Part shown: positions 24,877-32,653 of the stretch, in pieces
Layout of the letters: the number at the start of each line of letters is the position of its first letter
Position numbering within the stretch: position 1 is the stretch's first letter
NCBI GenBank assembly: GCA_944320235.1
Contig: CALUGQ010000012.1
Span: forward strand, 1 to 64,000
Length of the DNA: 64,000 bases
Source of the DNA: an uncultured Prevotella sp.
Lineage (GTDB): Bacteria > Bacteroidota > Bacteroidia > Bacteroidales > Bacteroidaceae
Direction: 5' to 3'
Translations under genes and position numbers: made by a program
The notes under the pieces: model-generated
The model's database searches: none
What the model saw: only the letters and a program-made list of their open reading frames with translations
What the model was told of the DNA's origin: nothing

Positions 24877-25023
24877 CAGAAGCCAAGCTGCACTCGGGAA
24901 ATAGAAAGCAAGCTTTCTTTCCGCTCGTTTGCATTGCCTTTGCAGAAGCCAAGCTGCACTCGGGAAATAGAAAGCAAGCTTTCTTTCCGCTCGTTTGCAT
25001 TGCCTTTGCAGAACGCAAGCTGC
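24872..25023 (+). repeat. 66-bp tandem hairpin array upstream of sdaA (2.3 units)
   Basis: Units start at 24872, 24938 and 25004 with CTTTGCAGAAGCCAAGCTGC (third unit: AACGCAAGCTGC), exactly 66 bp apart. The third ends after 20 bp, giving the same 152-bp layout as the pssA array. The first two units are virtually identical. Each carries GGAAA and GAAAGC pairing with GCTTTC and TTTCC around an AA loop. The remainder of 24672-25081 holds two divergent promoters and nothing else I can support. Confidence 0.9.
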
Positions 25024-25081
25024 GGCAGGGAAGGCGAGGGCCGGCTTACTATCAGCCCGCAGGCAACATAAAAAAACAAGG

Positions 25082-26290
25082 ATGAAATCACTAAGGGAAA
25101 TATACAGGATAGGCAAAGGGCCGTCGAGCAGCCACACCATGGGGCCGCAGAGGGCGGCAAGGATGTTCGCCGGGCGCAACCCCGGGGCAAGGTCGTTCAC
25201 CGTTACGCTCTATGGCAGCCTGGCGGCCACGGGCCGCGGCCACATGACCGACGTGGCCATAATGGGCGAACTGGAGCCGGTGGCGCCCGTGAGCATAGTG
25301 TGGCAGCCGCAGGTGTTCCTGCCGTTCCACCCCAACGGCATGAAGCTCGAGGCCCACGACGCCGAGGGCCGCACGGCCGACGAGTGGACTGTCTACAGCG
25401 TAGGGGGCGGCGCGCTCTCGGAAGGAGGCGCGCCCGGGGGCGTGCTCGACACGCCCGAGGTGTACGACATGAACACCATGACGGAGATAATGGAGTGGTG
25501 TGACGCCACGGGGCGCAGCTACTGGGAGTACGTAGGCATGAGCGAGGACGGCGGAATATGGGATTACCTGCGCGAGGTGTGGCTCACCATGCAGGCCGCC
25601 GTGGAGCGCGGCATCAACACGGAGGGCCGCCTGCCGGGGCCGCTCAACCTCATGCGCAAGGCCCCGATATACTATGTGAAGGCTTCGGGCTACAAACAGT
25701 CGCTGCAGACGCGCGGCCTGGTGTACTCATACGCGCTGGCCGTGAGCGAGGAGAACGCCTCGGGCGGCACCATCGTCACCGCTCCCACGTGCGGGGCCTG
25801 CGGCGTGCTGCCCGCCGTGCTGTATCATGTGTACAAGGGCCACGCCTTCTCTGAGGAGCGCATACTGCACGCCCTGGCCACCGCCGGGCTGATAGGCAAC
25901 ATCGTGAAGCACAACGCTTCGATCTCGGGGGCCGACGTAGGTTGCCAGGGCGAGGTGGGAGTGGCCTGCGCCATGGCCTCGGGGGCGGCCTGCCAGCTCT
26001 TCGGCGGCAGCCCGTCGCAGATAGAGTATGCCGCCGAGATGGGCCTGGAGCACCACCTGGGGATGACGTGCGACCCTGTGTGCGGGCTGGTGCAGATACC
26101 CTGCATAGAGCGCAACGCCTTCGCCGCCACGCGCGCCCTCGACGCCAACCTCTACGCGTCGTTCTCCGACGGCACCCACCGCGTGTCGTTCGACAAGGTG
26201 GTGGCCGTCATGAAGCAGACCGGCCACGACATCCCCTCGCTCTACAAGGAGACCAGCGAGGGCGGGCTGGCCAAGGGCTTCGGCGCCTGA
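25082..26290 (+). CDS. sdaA: L-serine ammonia-lyase
   Basis: A 402-residue iron-sulfur L-serine dehydratase of the single-chain type, converting L-serine to pyruvate and ammonia. The beta-domain begins [19 protein letters not shown]. The alpha-domain carries the cluster cysteines in [13 protein letters not shown] and [12 protein letters not shown], and the [12 protein letters not shown] segment is diagnostic. The ATG at 25082 ([11 protein letters not shown]) follows the repeat leader. Cytosolic; it governs serine breakdown. Confidence 0.96.
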   Translation: MKSLREIYRIGKGPSSSHTMGPQRAARMFAGRNPGARSFTVTLYGSLAATGRGHMTDVAIMGELEPVAPVSIVWQPQVFLPFHPNGMKLEAHDAEGRTADEWTVYSVGGGALSEGGAPGGVLDTPEVYDMNTMTEIMEWCDATGRSYWEYVGMSEDGGIWDYLREVWLTMQAAVERGINTEGRLPGPLNLMRKAPIYYVKASGYKQSLQTRGLVYSYALAVSEENASGGTIVTAPTCGACGVLPAVLYHVYKGHAFSEERILHALATAGLIGNIVKHNASISGADVGCQGEVGVACAMASGAACQLFGGSPSQIEYAAEMGLEHHLGMTCDPVCGLVQIPCIERNAFAATRALDANLYASFSDGTHRVSFDKVVAVMKQTGHDIPSLYKETSEGGLAKGFGA

Positions 26291-26322
26291 GGCGGTACAG
26301 TCCGCCGCCGGGCGCACGGCGG

Positions 26323-27165
26323 TCAGAGCTTGCCCTCCTCGCGGTATGAGTAATAACGGCCGTCGGTGACGATGATGTGGTCGGCAAAGTAGATGCGCAT
26401 CACCTCGCAGGCCTGCCTGACGCGCTGCGTCAGGCGGTCGTCGTCGCGGCTGGGGCGTGGGTTCTGGCTGGGGTGGTTGTGCGCCAGGGCTATGATGGTG
26501 GCGTTGTTCAGCAGGGCCTCGCGGATGATTATGCGTACGTCGACCGCCGTCTCGCTGATGCCGCCGTGTGATATCCGCTCGCGCTTTATGAGCTTGAAGT
26601 TCTGGTTCATGAGCAGGATCCAGGCCTCCTCCGTGTCGAGGTCCTGCATGAGCGGGTGCAGGTGGTTGTATATGGCGGTGGCCGAGCCGAGGTCGGGGCG
26701 TTCTTCCGCCTTTTCGAGCTGGCGCCGCTTGCCTATCTCGCAGGCAGCGAGGATGGTGATGGCCTTGGCCGGTCCCATGCCTTTGTAGCGCGTAAGGTCG
26801 GCTATGGTGCGCTTGCCGAGGGTGTTGAGGTTGTTGTTGCAGTCGCTCAGCACTCGCTTCATGAGGCCGACGGCGCTCTCGTCTGTCGACCCCGAGCCTA
26901 TCAGTATGGCCAGCAGCTCGGCGTTCGACAGTGCGGCCGCGCCCAGGCGGGCAAGCTTTTCGCGCGGCCGGTCGTCCTCGGCCCAGTCGGCGATGGTGAG
27001 CTTGGTGGCCTGTGGCAGGGGGCTTGTGGCAGGGTTGCCCTCGCTGGCTGGGCCGGTTGGCGCGCCGAGGGGGCAAGGCCCGGCGCCGCCGGAGGGCATG
27101 CTGCCTGTGGCCGGCTTACTGTTTGCAGGCCGTGAGCTTGCCTTGCTTTCTTCAGTTTGCTTCAT
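26323..27165 (-). CDS. radC: RadC-family JAB-domain protein
   Basis: A 280-residue protein. A low-complexity N-terminal 50 residues (Pro/Gly/Ser-rich) is followed by a helix-hairpin-helix part (LTRYKGMGPAKAITILAA) and a JAB1/MPN metal site, with Glu upstream and AHNHPSQNPRPSRDD. This is the COG2003/UPF0758 family once thought to be DNA-repair RadC; the true function is unknown. The gene begins 48 nt after the GT2 gene, in a tandem-repeat spacer. Confidence 0.92.
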   Translation of the reverse strand: MKQTEESKASSRPANSKPATGSMPSGGAGPCPLGAPTGPASEGNPATSPLPQATKLTIADWAEDDRPREKLARLGAAALSNAELLAILIGSGSTDESAVGLMKRVLSDCNNNLNTLGKRTIADLTRYKGMGPAKAITILAACEIGKRRQLEKAEERPDLGSATAIYNHLHPLMQDLDTEEAWILLMNQNFKLIKRERISHGGISETAVDVRIIIREALLNNATIIALAHNHPSQNPRPSRDDDRLTQRVRQACEVMRIYFADHIIVTDGRYYSYREEGKL

Positions 27166-27172
27166 TCCTTGA

Positions 27173-27237
27173 TTTGTGGAAGTCCTTCCTGTTGTTTGTG
27201 GAAGTTCCTCCTGTTATTTGTAGAAGTTCTTCTCGAA
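27173..27237. repeat. 22-bp tandem repeat covering the GT2 stop codon
   Basis: Units TTTGTGGAAGTCCTTCCTGTTG (27173-27194) and TTTGTGGAAGTTCCTCCTGTTA (27195-27216) are followed by TTTGTAGAAGTTCTTCTC (27217 on). The last unit encodes the C-terminal EKNFYK of the glycosyltransferase, so the gene's end has been duplicated downstream. On that strand the copies place AGGAGG and GGAAGG ahead of radC. Confidence 0.75.
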
Positions 27238-28278
27238 CGCCTGGTATTCGTCCTGGCCGAGCACACAGCGTTTCCACCAAGCCTCGATGAAGCCGAAGCC
27301 GTAGCCCATGAGTTGCACGAAGGCGGCGGCGACCGACAGTAACCCTATCTTCAGGCTGCGGTTGCGGGCGGTCGAGTCGGCTGCTATGAGTAGGCTGTAT
27401 GCCATGATCGGGAGCCATGGGCCGGCGCATAGCCAGTACCAGCGGTGCAGGTCGTCGTAGTGCATGAGCAGGCGTCCGGCCGCCGAGGCGAGCACGAGGG
27501 CAATCACTCCGACGGTGAATAGGGTGGGGAGCAGGTGGACCGGCTTGAGCGAGCCGGGGTGTCGCTTCGCCAGGTTGATGCGTGCTATGCCGCTGTTGTA
27601 CACTTGCCGGAAGAATTTTCGGAAGTCGGTGCGCCGCTTGTGCCACACCCACGCCTCGGGGAAGAGGCGGCAGCTGCATCCTGCCTCGAAGATGCGGAGG
27701 CTGAAGTCGATGTCTTCGCCGAAGCGCATCCGTGAGAACCCGCCGAGTCGCAGGTATACATCGCGGCGCACTCCCATGTTGAACGAGCGCGGGTAGAACT
27801 TGTCGAGCTTCTTCTTCCCGCCGCGGATGCCGCCTGTGGTGAAGAAGCTTGTCATGGAGTAGTTTATGGCTTTCTGCGTCGGGGTGAACGCCTGGTGTGC
27901 GCGGTCGGGTCCGCCGAAGGCGTCGGCCGGCTCGCGCCGCAGCTCGTCGGCGACGGCCTGGAGGTAGCCCGGTGGCACTACGACGTCGGAGTCGAGCACG
28001 ATGAGCCATTCGCCGCGTGCGCGCTCGGCGCCGTAGTTGCGGCTGGGGCCTGGGCCGGAGTTCTTCTTTGCGAAGTACTTCACGTCCATGCGTGCGGCCC
28101 ATTTCCCGGCCACGGCGCGGCAGTCGCGCTCGGAGCCGTCTTCGACTATTACCACCTCGAAGTCTTTCACCGTCTGGGCGTCGAGGCTTTCGAGCAGTTC
28201 TTCCACTTCGTCGGGGCGGTTGTAAACGGGTATGATGAACGAGAACCCGCACTGTGATTCGCTTTTTTCGTTGCTCAT
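27214..28278 (-). CDS. Family 2 glycosyltransferase (membrane-anchored)
   Basis: A 354-residue GT-A glycosyltransferase. The N-terminal catalytic domain shows FSFIIPVYNRPDEVEELLESL, VVIVEDGS, a GPGPSRNYGAERARGEWLIVLDSDV (DxD-type) segment, and later GGFSRMRFGEDIDFSLRI, where an ED/E motif acts. Two or three hydrophobic helices near the C-terminus (about residues 245-340) anchor it in the inner membrane. The acceptor is unknown, with surface polysaccharide or lipid likely. The ATG at 28278 (MSNEKSE) is preferred over 15 extra codons. Confidence 0.88.
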   Translation of the reverse strand: MSNEKSESQCGFSFIIPVYNRPDEVEELLESLDAQTVKDFEVVIVEDGSERDCRAVAGKWAARMDVKYFAKKNSGPGPSRNYGAERARGEWLIVLDSDVVVPPGYLQAVADELRREPADAFGGPDRAHQAFTPTQKAINYSMTSFFTTGGIRGGKKKLDKFYPRSFNMGVRRDVYLRLGGFSRMRFGEDIDFSLRIFEAGCSCRLFPEAWVWHKRRTDFRKFFRQVYNSGIARINLAKRHPGSLKPVHLLPTLFTVGVIALVLASAAGRLLMHYDDLHRWYWLCAGPWLPIMAYSLLIAADSTARNRSLKIGLLSVAAAFVQLMGYGFGFIEAWWKRCVLGQDEYQAFEKNFYK

Positions 28279-28310
28279 GGGTATGTTGCCATTGTTGGGC
28301 GGAAACGAAA

Positions 28311-28357
28311 ATGCACGCCCCATAACCTGCCGCAGGCAGTTGTTATGGGGCGTGCAT
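28311..28357 (-). terminator. Terminator-like hairpin after efp
   Basis: A perfect 16-bp stem ATGCACGCCCCATAAC (28311-28326) and its complement (28342-28357), with a 15-nt loop that holds an inner CTGC/GCAG pair. It lies between efp and the glycosyltransferase gene. Confidence 0.65.
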
Positions 28358-28419
28358 CGCCCTGGCTCCGCCGTGTCGCGCCAGGGCGCGTGGCTGCCTT
28401 GCCTTTGTGGCTGCCGCCG

Positions 28420-28986
28420 TTACTCCTTCACACGGTTGAGGTAGCTGCCGTCGCGGGTGTCAACCTGTATGAGGTCGCCCTCGTTGATGAACAGCGGCAC
28501 GCGTATCTCCACGCCTGTCTCGAGCGTTGCGGGCTTGGTGGCGTTGGTTGCGGTGTCGCCCTTGATGCCCGGCTCGCTGTGGCTTACGCGCAGGTTGGTC
28601 TTGACGGGCATCTCGGCGTAGAGTATGGTGCCGTCGGTGGTGTCGGTGACTACTTCCACTACGTCGCCTTCCTTCATGTACTCGTGGCCTATGACGAGGT
28701 CGTTGGCGATTGGTATCTGCTCAAACGTCTCCTGGTTCATGAAGATGCGGCCTGTCGGGTCTTCGTAGAGGTACTGGTAGGGGCGGCGCTCTATGCGCAC
28801 GTCCTCAAGCTTGAAGCCCACCTGGAACGTGCGGTCGAGCACGCGCCCGTCGGTTACGTTCTTCAGCTTGGTGCGCATCACTGTGTTGCCCTTGCCAGGC
28901 TTTACGTGCTGGAAGTCGATGCAGACCCACACCTGGTTGTCCAGGCGGATGCAGGTGCCTTTCTTTATTTCCTGTGAATTGATCAT
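28420..28986 (-). CDS. efp: Translation elongation factor P
   Basis: A 188-residue factor that relieves ribosome stalling at polyproline. The KOW-like domain I has VKPGKGNTVMRTKLKN, whose Lys at the loop tip is the residue modified in many bacteria. OB domains II and III follow, ending with the family signature region (TLETGVEIRVPLFINEGDLIQVDT). Length is standard. A good promoter lies 44 nt upstream and a hairpin follows, so it is probably monocistronic. Confidence 0.96.
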   Translation of the reverse strand: MINSQEIKKGTCIRLDNQVWVCIDFQHVKPGKGNTVMRTKLKNVTDGRVLDRTFQVGFKLEDVRIERRPYQYLYEDPTGRIFMNQETFEQIPIANDLVIGHEYMKEGDVVEVVTDTTDGTILYAEMPVKTNLRVSHSEPGIKGDTATNATKPATLETGVEIRVPLFINEGDLIQVDTRDGSYLNRVKE

Positions 28987-29029
28987 TGTTGTTATTGTTT
29001 GTTATGTGTCTATCTTTCGATTGCGGTTG

Positions 29030-29060
29030 CAAAGTTACTGAAAATCAAGCGAACAGCAAA
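29030..29060 (-). promoter_or_regulatory. Promoter of efp
   Basis: Minus-strand TTTG (29057-29060), 19-nt spacer, TAACTTTG (29030-29037), 44 nt before the efp ATG. Confidence 0.75.
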
Positions 29061-29152
29061 GGAAATCGGCCGTTTTTTGTCTCCGTATGCGCCCTTTGGG
29101 GCGTTGCAGTGCGGCTTTGTTGCAAAAGTTTTGGCTAAAATGGGCGCAAAGT

Positions 29153-29183
29153 TTTGCCGATTTGAAAAAAATGACTACCTTTG
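29153..29183 (+). promoter_or_regulatory. Promoter of rpmH
   Basis: TTTG (29153-29156), 19-nt spacer, TACCTTTG (29176-29183), 46 nt before the rpmH ATG. Confidence 0.75.
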
Positions 29184-29229
29184 CAGCCCAAAGTGTGCGA
29201 ACAATGACAATAATAAAAAATAAGGAAAG

Positions 29230-29385
29230 ATGAAAAGAACGTATCAGCCTCATAACAGGAGGAGAGTGAACAAGCACGGTTTCCGCGAGAGAATGCAAAC
29301 TAAAGATGGCCGCCGCGTGCTGGCTTCGCGCCGTGCCAAGGGCCGCAAGAAGCTCACCGTGTCCGACGAGAACCACGGTAAGTAA
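29230..29385 (+). CDS. rpmH: 50S ribosomal protein L34
   Basis: A 51-residue, strongly basic protein starting [18 protein letters not shown] with the family motif [22 protein letters not shown]. It is slightly longer than the E. coli protein because of a C-terminal [15 protein letters not shown] precedes the ATG. It is too short for many ORF finders. It has its own promoter and terminator and is not next to rnpA or dnaA, as often seen in Bacteroidota. Confidence 0.96.
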   Translation: MKRTYQPHNRRRVNKHGFRERMQTKDGRRVLASRRAKGRKKLTVSDENHGK

Positions 29386-29422
29386 CCGTAGCGCAGGCAT
29401 GCCGGGCTGAGGCCCGGCGCTC

Positions 29423-29472
29423 AGCCGGAGTGGAGCAAGGGCCGCCGGGCCGTTGCTCCACTCCGGCTTTTG
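29423..29472 (+). terminator. Intrinsic terminator of rpmH
   Basis: A perfect 16-bp stem AGCCGGAGTGGAGCAA (29423-29438), 14-nt loop, then its complement (29453-29468) followed by TTTTGTG. Confidence 0.85.
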
Positions 29473-29509
29473 TGTCGGTGCGCCCCGCGCTGCTGCCAGC
29501 AGCGCGGGG

Positions 29510-29630
29510 CATGGCTTGCGGAACAGGCCGTTTTGCCGTCCAAAACGGCCTGTTCCACGCGGCCATACGGCCCGTTTCGCAAGGCAGGACGGGCCGCCCC
29601 CGCAACAGCCTGGCCGCCAGGCGGTTATGG
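29510..29630. repeat. Intergenic palindromic element (GCAAAACGGC family), copy 4
   Basis: A perfect 16-bp stem GGAACAGGCCGTTTTG (29520-29535), 5-nt loop, then its complement (29541-29556). It is followed by ACGGCCCGTTTCG and the flank CTGGCCGCCAGGCGG. It lies between the rpmH terminator and the PASTA-gene promoter. Confidence 0.75.
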
Positions 29631-29680
29631 GGGAGCCTGCAAAATGCTTGGGGCAGACCCCAACAAAATGCGCCAATTGT

Positions 29681-29711
29681 TTTGCCGAGAGAGCCAAAAA
29701 CATTATCTTTG
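29681..29711 (+). promoter_or_regulatory. Promoter of the PASTA-rluD-ddl run
   Basis: TTTG (29681-29684), 19-nt spacer, TATCTTTG (29704-29711). The leader then runs through a GGCGGCCGC repeat to the ATG at 29790. Confidence 0.75.
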
Positions 29712-29730
29712 CATAGCTGAAAAGGCGCGC

Positions 29731-29757
29731 GGCGGCCGCGGCGGCCGCGGCGGCCCC
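29731..29757. repeat. 9-bp GGCGGCCGC tandem repeat in the PASTA-gene leader
   Basis: Three consecutive units, GGCGGCCGC, GGCGGCCGC, GGCGGCCCC, flanked by GCGCGC and GCGC. The transcribed leader here is almost wholly G and C and could form a very stable fold just before the start codon. Confidence 0.7.
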
Positions 29758-29789
29758 GCGCACGGTGCCAGACAAACGAAACAGACAAG

Positions 29790-30491
29790 ATGAACATAAA
29801 GGAGTTTTTCGGAAAACTGCTCGACAGGCGGCTGTGGCTCAACCTCCTCGGCATGGCCGTGGTGGTGGCCGCACTGTGCCTCGGGGTGAAGTACGGGCTC
29901 GACCGCTACACGCACCACGGCGAGGAGATACCCGTGCCCGACGTGCGCGGCATGGGGGCGGCTGCGGCACGGGCCCTCATCGAGGGCGACGGCCTGCGCG
30001 CCGTCGTTGCCGACACGGGCTACAACAAGCGGATGCCGGCCGACTGCATACTGCTGCAGAACCCCGTCGGGGGCGCAAAGGTGAAGTCGGGGCGAATCGT
30101 ATACCTTACGGTGAACTCCGAATCGACGCCGACGCTCACCTTGCCCGACATCGCCGACAACAGCAGCGTGCGCGAGGCTGAGGCCAGGCTCAAGGCCATG
30201 GGCTTCAGGCTCTTGCCGCCCGAGGAGATAACGGGCGAGAAAGACTGGGTGTACGCCGTCAAGGCGCGGGGCCGCAGGCTCAGCGTGGGCGACCGCGTAC
30301 CCATCGACGTGCCGCTGACGCTCGTCGTGGGCAGCGGCACGTATGACGACAGCCTGATGGAGATAGACTATGTGTCACCCTCGGAAATAACCGTCACATA
30401 CGGCGGGGAGGACGACTTCGAGGCGGTAGACGCGCCGCCGGCCGACGCAGGCGCGGCGGATGCGCAAGGAGCGATGGAGGCGACGGAATGA
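29790..30491 (+). CDS. PASTA-domain membrane protein
   Basis: A 233-residue protein with a short cytosolic N-terminus, one membrane helix (about residues 17-36) and periplasmic PASTA domains: IPVPDVRGMGAAAARALIEGDGL, then a second beginning LTLPDIADNSSVREAEARLKAMGF and a partial third. PASTA domains bind muropeptides or beta-lactams in Gram-positive kinases and PBPs; here there is no kinase or transpeptidase domain. The C-terminus is acidic. Its stop overlaps the rluD start (ATGA), and ddl follows, which fits a cell-wall role by context only. Confidence 0.88.
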   Translation: MNIKEFFGKLLDRRLWLNLLGMAVVVAALCLGVKYGLDRYTHHGEEIPVPDVRGMGAAAARALIEGDGLRAVVADTGYNKRMPADCILLQNPVGGAKVKSGRIVYLTVNSESTPTLTLPDIADNSSVREAEARLKAMGFRLLPPEEITGEKDWVYAVKARGRRLSVGDRVPIDVPLTLVVGSGTYDDSLMEIDYVSPSEITVTYGGEDDFEAVDAPPADAGAADAQGAMEATE

Positions 30492-31582
30492 TCGAATACG
30501 ACGAACTCGACGACGAGCTGGGGCAGGGCGTCGCCACAGGTGGCGACGGCGAAGGCGGCGAAGGCACGCTCTACGAGCACTTCCGCGTGGAGGTGGACCG
30601 CGGCCAGGCACCCGTGAGGGTCGACAGGTTCCTCGCCGAGAAGCTGCAGCACTCCAGCCGCAACCGCATACAGAAGGCCGCCGAAGCCGGCTTCATACAC
30701 GTAGGCGGGAGGCCCGTGAAGAGCAACTACAAGGTAAGGCCCGGCGAGGTGGTCACGCTCATGCTCGACCGCCCGCGCTACGACACCACCATAGAGCCTG
30801 AAGACATACCCCTCGACATCGTATACGAGGACGCCGACCTAATGGTAGTCAACAAGCCGGCCGGCCTCGTGGTGCACCCCGGGTGCGGGAACTTCAGCGG
30901 CACGCTCGTCAACGCCGTGGCCTGGCACCTGCGCGGGCTCGACTCCTACGACCCCAACGACCCCGAGGTGGGCCTGGTGCACCGCATAGACAAGGACACC
31001 AGCGGACTGCTCGTGGTGGCGAAGACACCCGAGGCCAAGACAGCCCTGGGCGCGCAGTTCTACAACAAGACCACCCACCGCAGCTACAACGCCCTCGTGT
31101 GGGGCAACATGGCGGCCGACAACGGCACCGTGGAGGGCAACATAGCCCGCGACCCACGCGACCGCCTGCGCATGGCCGTGTTCCCCCCGGGCAGCGAAGT
31201 GGGCAAGGCCGCCGTCACACACTGGCGCGTAATCGAGCGCTTCGGCTACGTGACGCTCATCGAGTGCATACTCGAGACAGGGCGCACCCACCAGATAAGG
31301 GCGCACATGAAGCACATAGGCCACCCTCTCTTTGGCGACGAGCGCTACGGCGGCACCGAGATACTGCGCGGCGAGCGCACCGGGAGCTACCGCCAGTTCG
31401 TGCTCAACGGCTTCAGGCTCTGCCCCCGCCAGGCACTCCACGCACGCACGCTGGGCTTCGTACACCCACGCACGGGCCGGCAGATGGACTTCTCCTCCGA
31501 CCTGCCCGACGACCTGAGGCAGCTCATAGAGCGCTGGCGCAGGTACATGAACGCAAACAAAGACATAACAAACATAGACTGA
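30488..31582 (+). CDS. rluD: RluA-family pseudouridine synthase (RluD-like)
   Basis: A 364-residue enzyme isomerising uridines in 23S rRNA. An S4 RNA-binding domain (VRVDRFLAEKLQHSSRNRIQKA) precedes the catalytic domain with VVNKPAGLVVHPG and the active-site Asp in GLVHRIDKDTSGLLVVAKT. The segment LETGRTHQIRAHM is typical. The first 28 residues (Asp/Gly-rich) are an unusual acidic extension. The start overlaps the PASTA gene by 4 nt and the stop overlaps ddl by 1 nt. The exact sites modified are inferred from RluD similarity. Confidence 0.9.
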   Translation: MIEYDELDDELGQGVATGGDGEGGEGTLYEHFRVEVDRGQAPVRVDRFLAEKLQHSSRNRIQKAAEAGFIHVGGRPVKSNYKVRPGEVVTLMLDRPRYDTTIEPEDIPLDIVYEDADLMVVNKPAGLVVHPGCGNFSGTLVNAVAWHLRGLDSYDPNDPEVGLVHRIDKDTSGLLVVAKTPEAKTALGAQFYNKTTHRSYNALVWGNMAADNGTVEGNIARDPRDRLRMAVFPPGSEVGKAAVTHWRVIERFGYVTLIECILETGRTHQIRAHMKHIGHPLFGDERYGGTEILRGERTGSYRQFVLNGFRLCPRQALHARTLGFVHPRTGRQMDFSSDLPDDLRQLIERWRRYMNANKDITNID

Positions 31583-32598
31583 TGGAACACATAAAGAGAA
31601 ACATCGCCATCGTCTGCGGTGGCGATTCGTCGGAACACGACGTCTCCCTGCGCTCGGCGCAGGGGCTGTACTCTTTCTTCGACAAGGAGCGATACAATGT
31701 TTATATAGTCGACGTGAAAGGGGTCGACTGGCACGTTGACCTCGGCGACGGCACCACCGCGCGCATCGACCGTAACGACTTCTCGTTCCTGAAAGACGGA
31801 AAGGCCGTCCTCTTCGACTACGCATACATCACCATCCACGGCACACCCGGCGAGAACGGGCTGCTGCAAGGCTACTTCGACCTCATCGGCCTGCCCTACT
31901 CAACGAGCGGCGTGCTCGTGGAGGCAATGACGTTCGACAAGTTCGTGCTCAACCAATACCTGCGCGGCTACGGCGTGCTCGTGGCCGACAGCCTGCTCAT
32001 ACGCAGCGGGTACGAGGAGATAGTGAGCGACGACGAGGTGGAGCGGCGCATCGGCATGCCCTGCTTCGTAAAGCCGGCGGCCGACGGCAGCAGCTTCGGG
32101 ATATCCAAAGTGAAGGACAAGGACCAGCTTGCCCCTGCCATACGCAAGGCGATGCTCGAAAGCCCCGAGGTCATGGTGGAGGCTTTCATACCCGGCACCG
32201 AGATATCAGTGGGCTGCTACAAGACCCGCGGGCGGGCCGTGGTGCTGCCCGCAACGGAAGTGGTCACGAAGAACGAGTTCTTCGATTACGACGCGAAATA
32301 CAACGGGCAGGTGCAGGAAATCACCCCCGCGCGCCTCAGCGACGACACTACGCGCCGCGTGAGGGAGCTCACGAGCCACATCTACGACATACTCCACTGC
32401 AACGGAATCATACGCATCGACTACATCATAAGCCGCGGGCCGGGCAGGGACGGCGGCGAGGTGGACAAGATATACATGCTCGAAATCAACACCACGCCGG
32501 GCATGACGCCAACCAGTTTCATACCCCAGCAGGTGCGCGCAGCCGGCATGACCATGACCGAAGTGCTCACCGAGATAGTGGAGAACCAGTTCAACTGA
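31582..32598 (+). CDS. ddl: D-alanine--D-alanine ligase
   Basis: A 338-residue ATP-grasp enzyme making the D-Ala-D-Ala precursor of peptidoglycan. The N-terminus NIAIVCGGDSSEHDVSLRSA is the family signature. ATP-grasp elements MPCFVKPAADGSSFGISKV and the late IDYI... MLEINTTPGMTPTSFIPQQ are intact. The TGATG junction shares one base with rluD. The long overlapping frame that begins inside rluD is a shadow. Confidence 0.95.
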   Translation: MEHIKRNIAIVCGGDSSEHDVSLRSAQGLYSFFDKERYNVYIVDVKGVDWHVDLGDGTTARIDRNDFSFLKDGKAVLFDYAYITIHGTPGENGLLQGYFDLIGLPYSTSGVLVEAMTFDKFVLNQYLRGYGVLVADSLLIRSGYEEIVSDDEVERRIGMPCFVKPAADGSSFGISKVKDKDQLAPAIRKAMLESPEVMVEAFIPGTEISVGCYKTRGRAVVLPATEVVTKNEFFDYDAKYNGQVQEITPARLSDDTTRRVRELTSHIYDILHCNGIIRIDYIISRGPGRDGGEVDKIYMLEINTTPGMTPTSFIPQQVRAAGMTMTEVLTEIVENQFN

Positions 32599-32653
32599 CA
32601 TTAACCCGCAGGCGGCTGGCCTGCCGCCCGGCCGCCTGCACAACACGACAAGC

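Noticed and set aside
24547-25071. A 174-codon frame through the sdaA leader with a repeated peptide
   Set aside because: It runs across the hydrolase signal region and the repeat array, with no start site or family match; the repeat explains it.
30883-31581. Upstream extension of ddl within rluD
   Set aside because: The frame is a shadow of rluD; the ddl family starts at MEHIKRNIAIVCGG, where the ATG overlaps the rluD stop.
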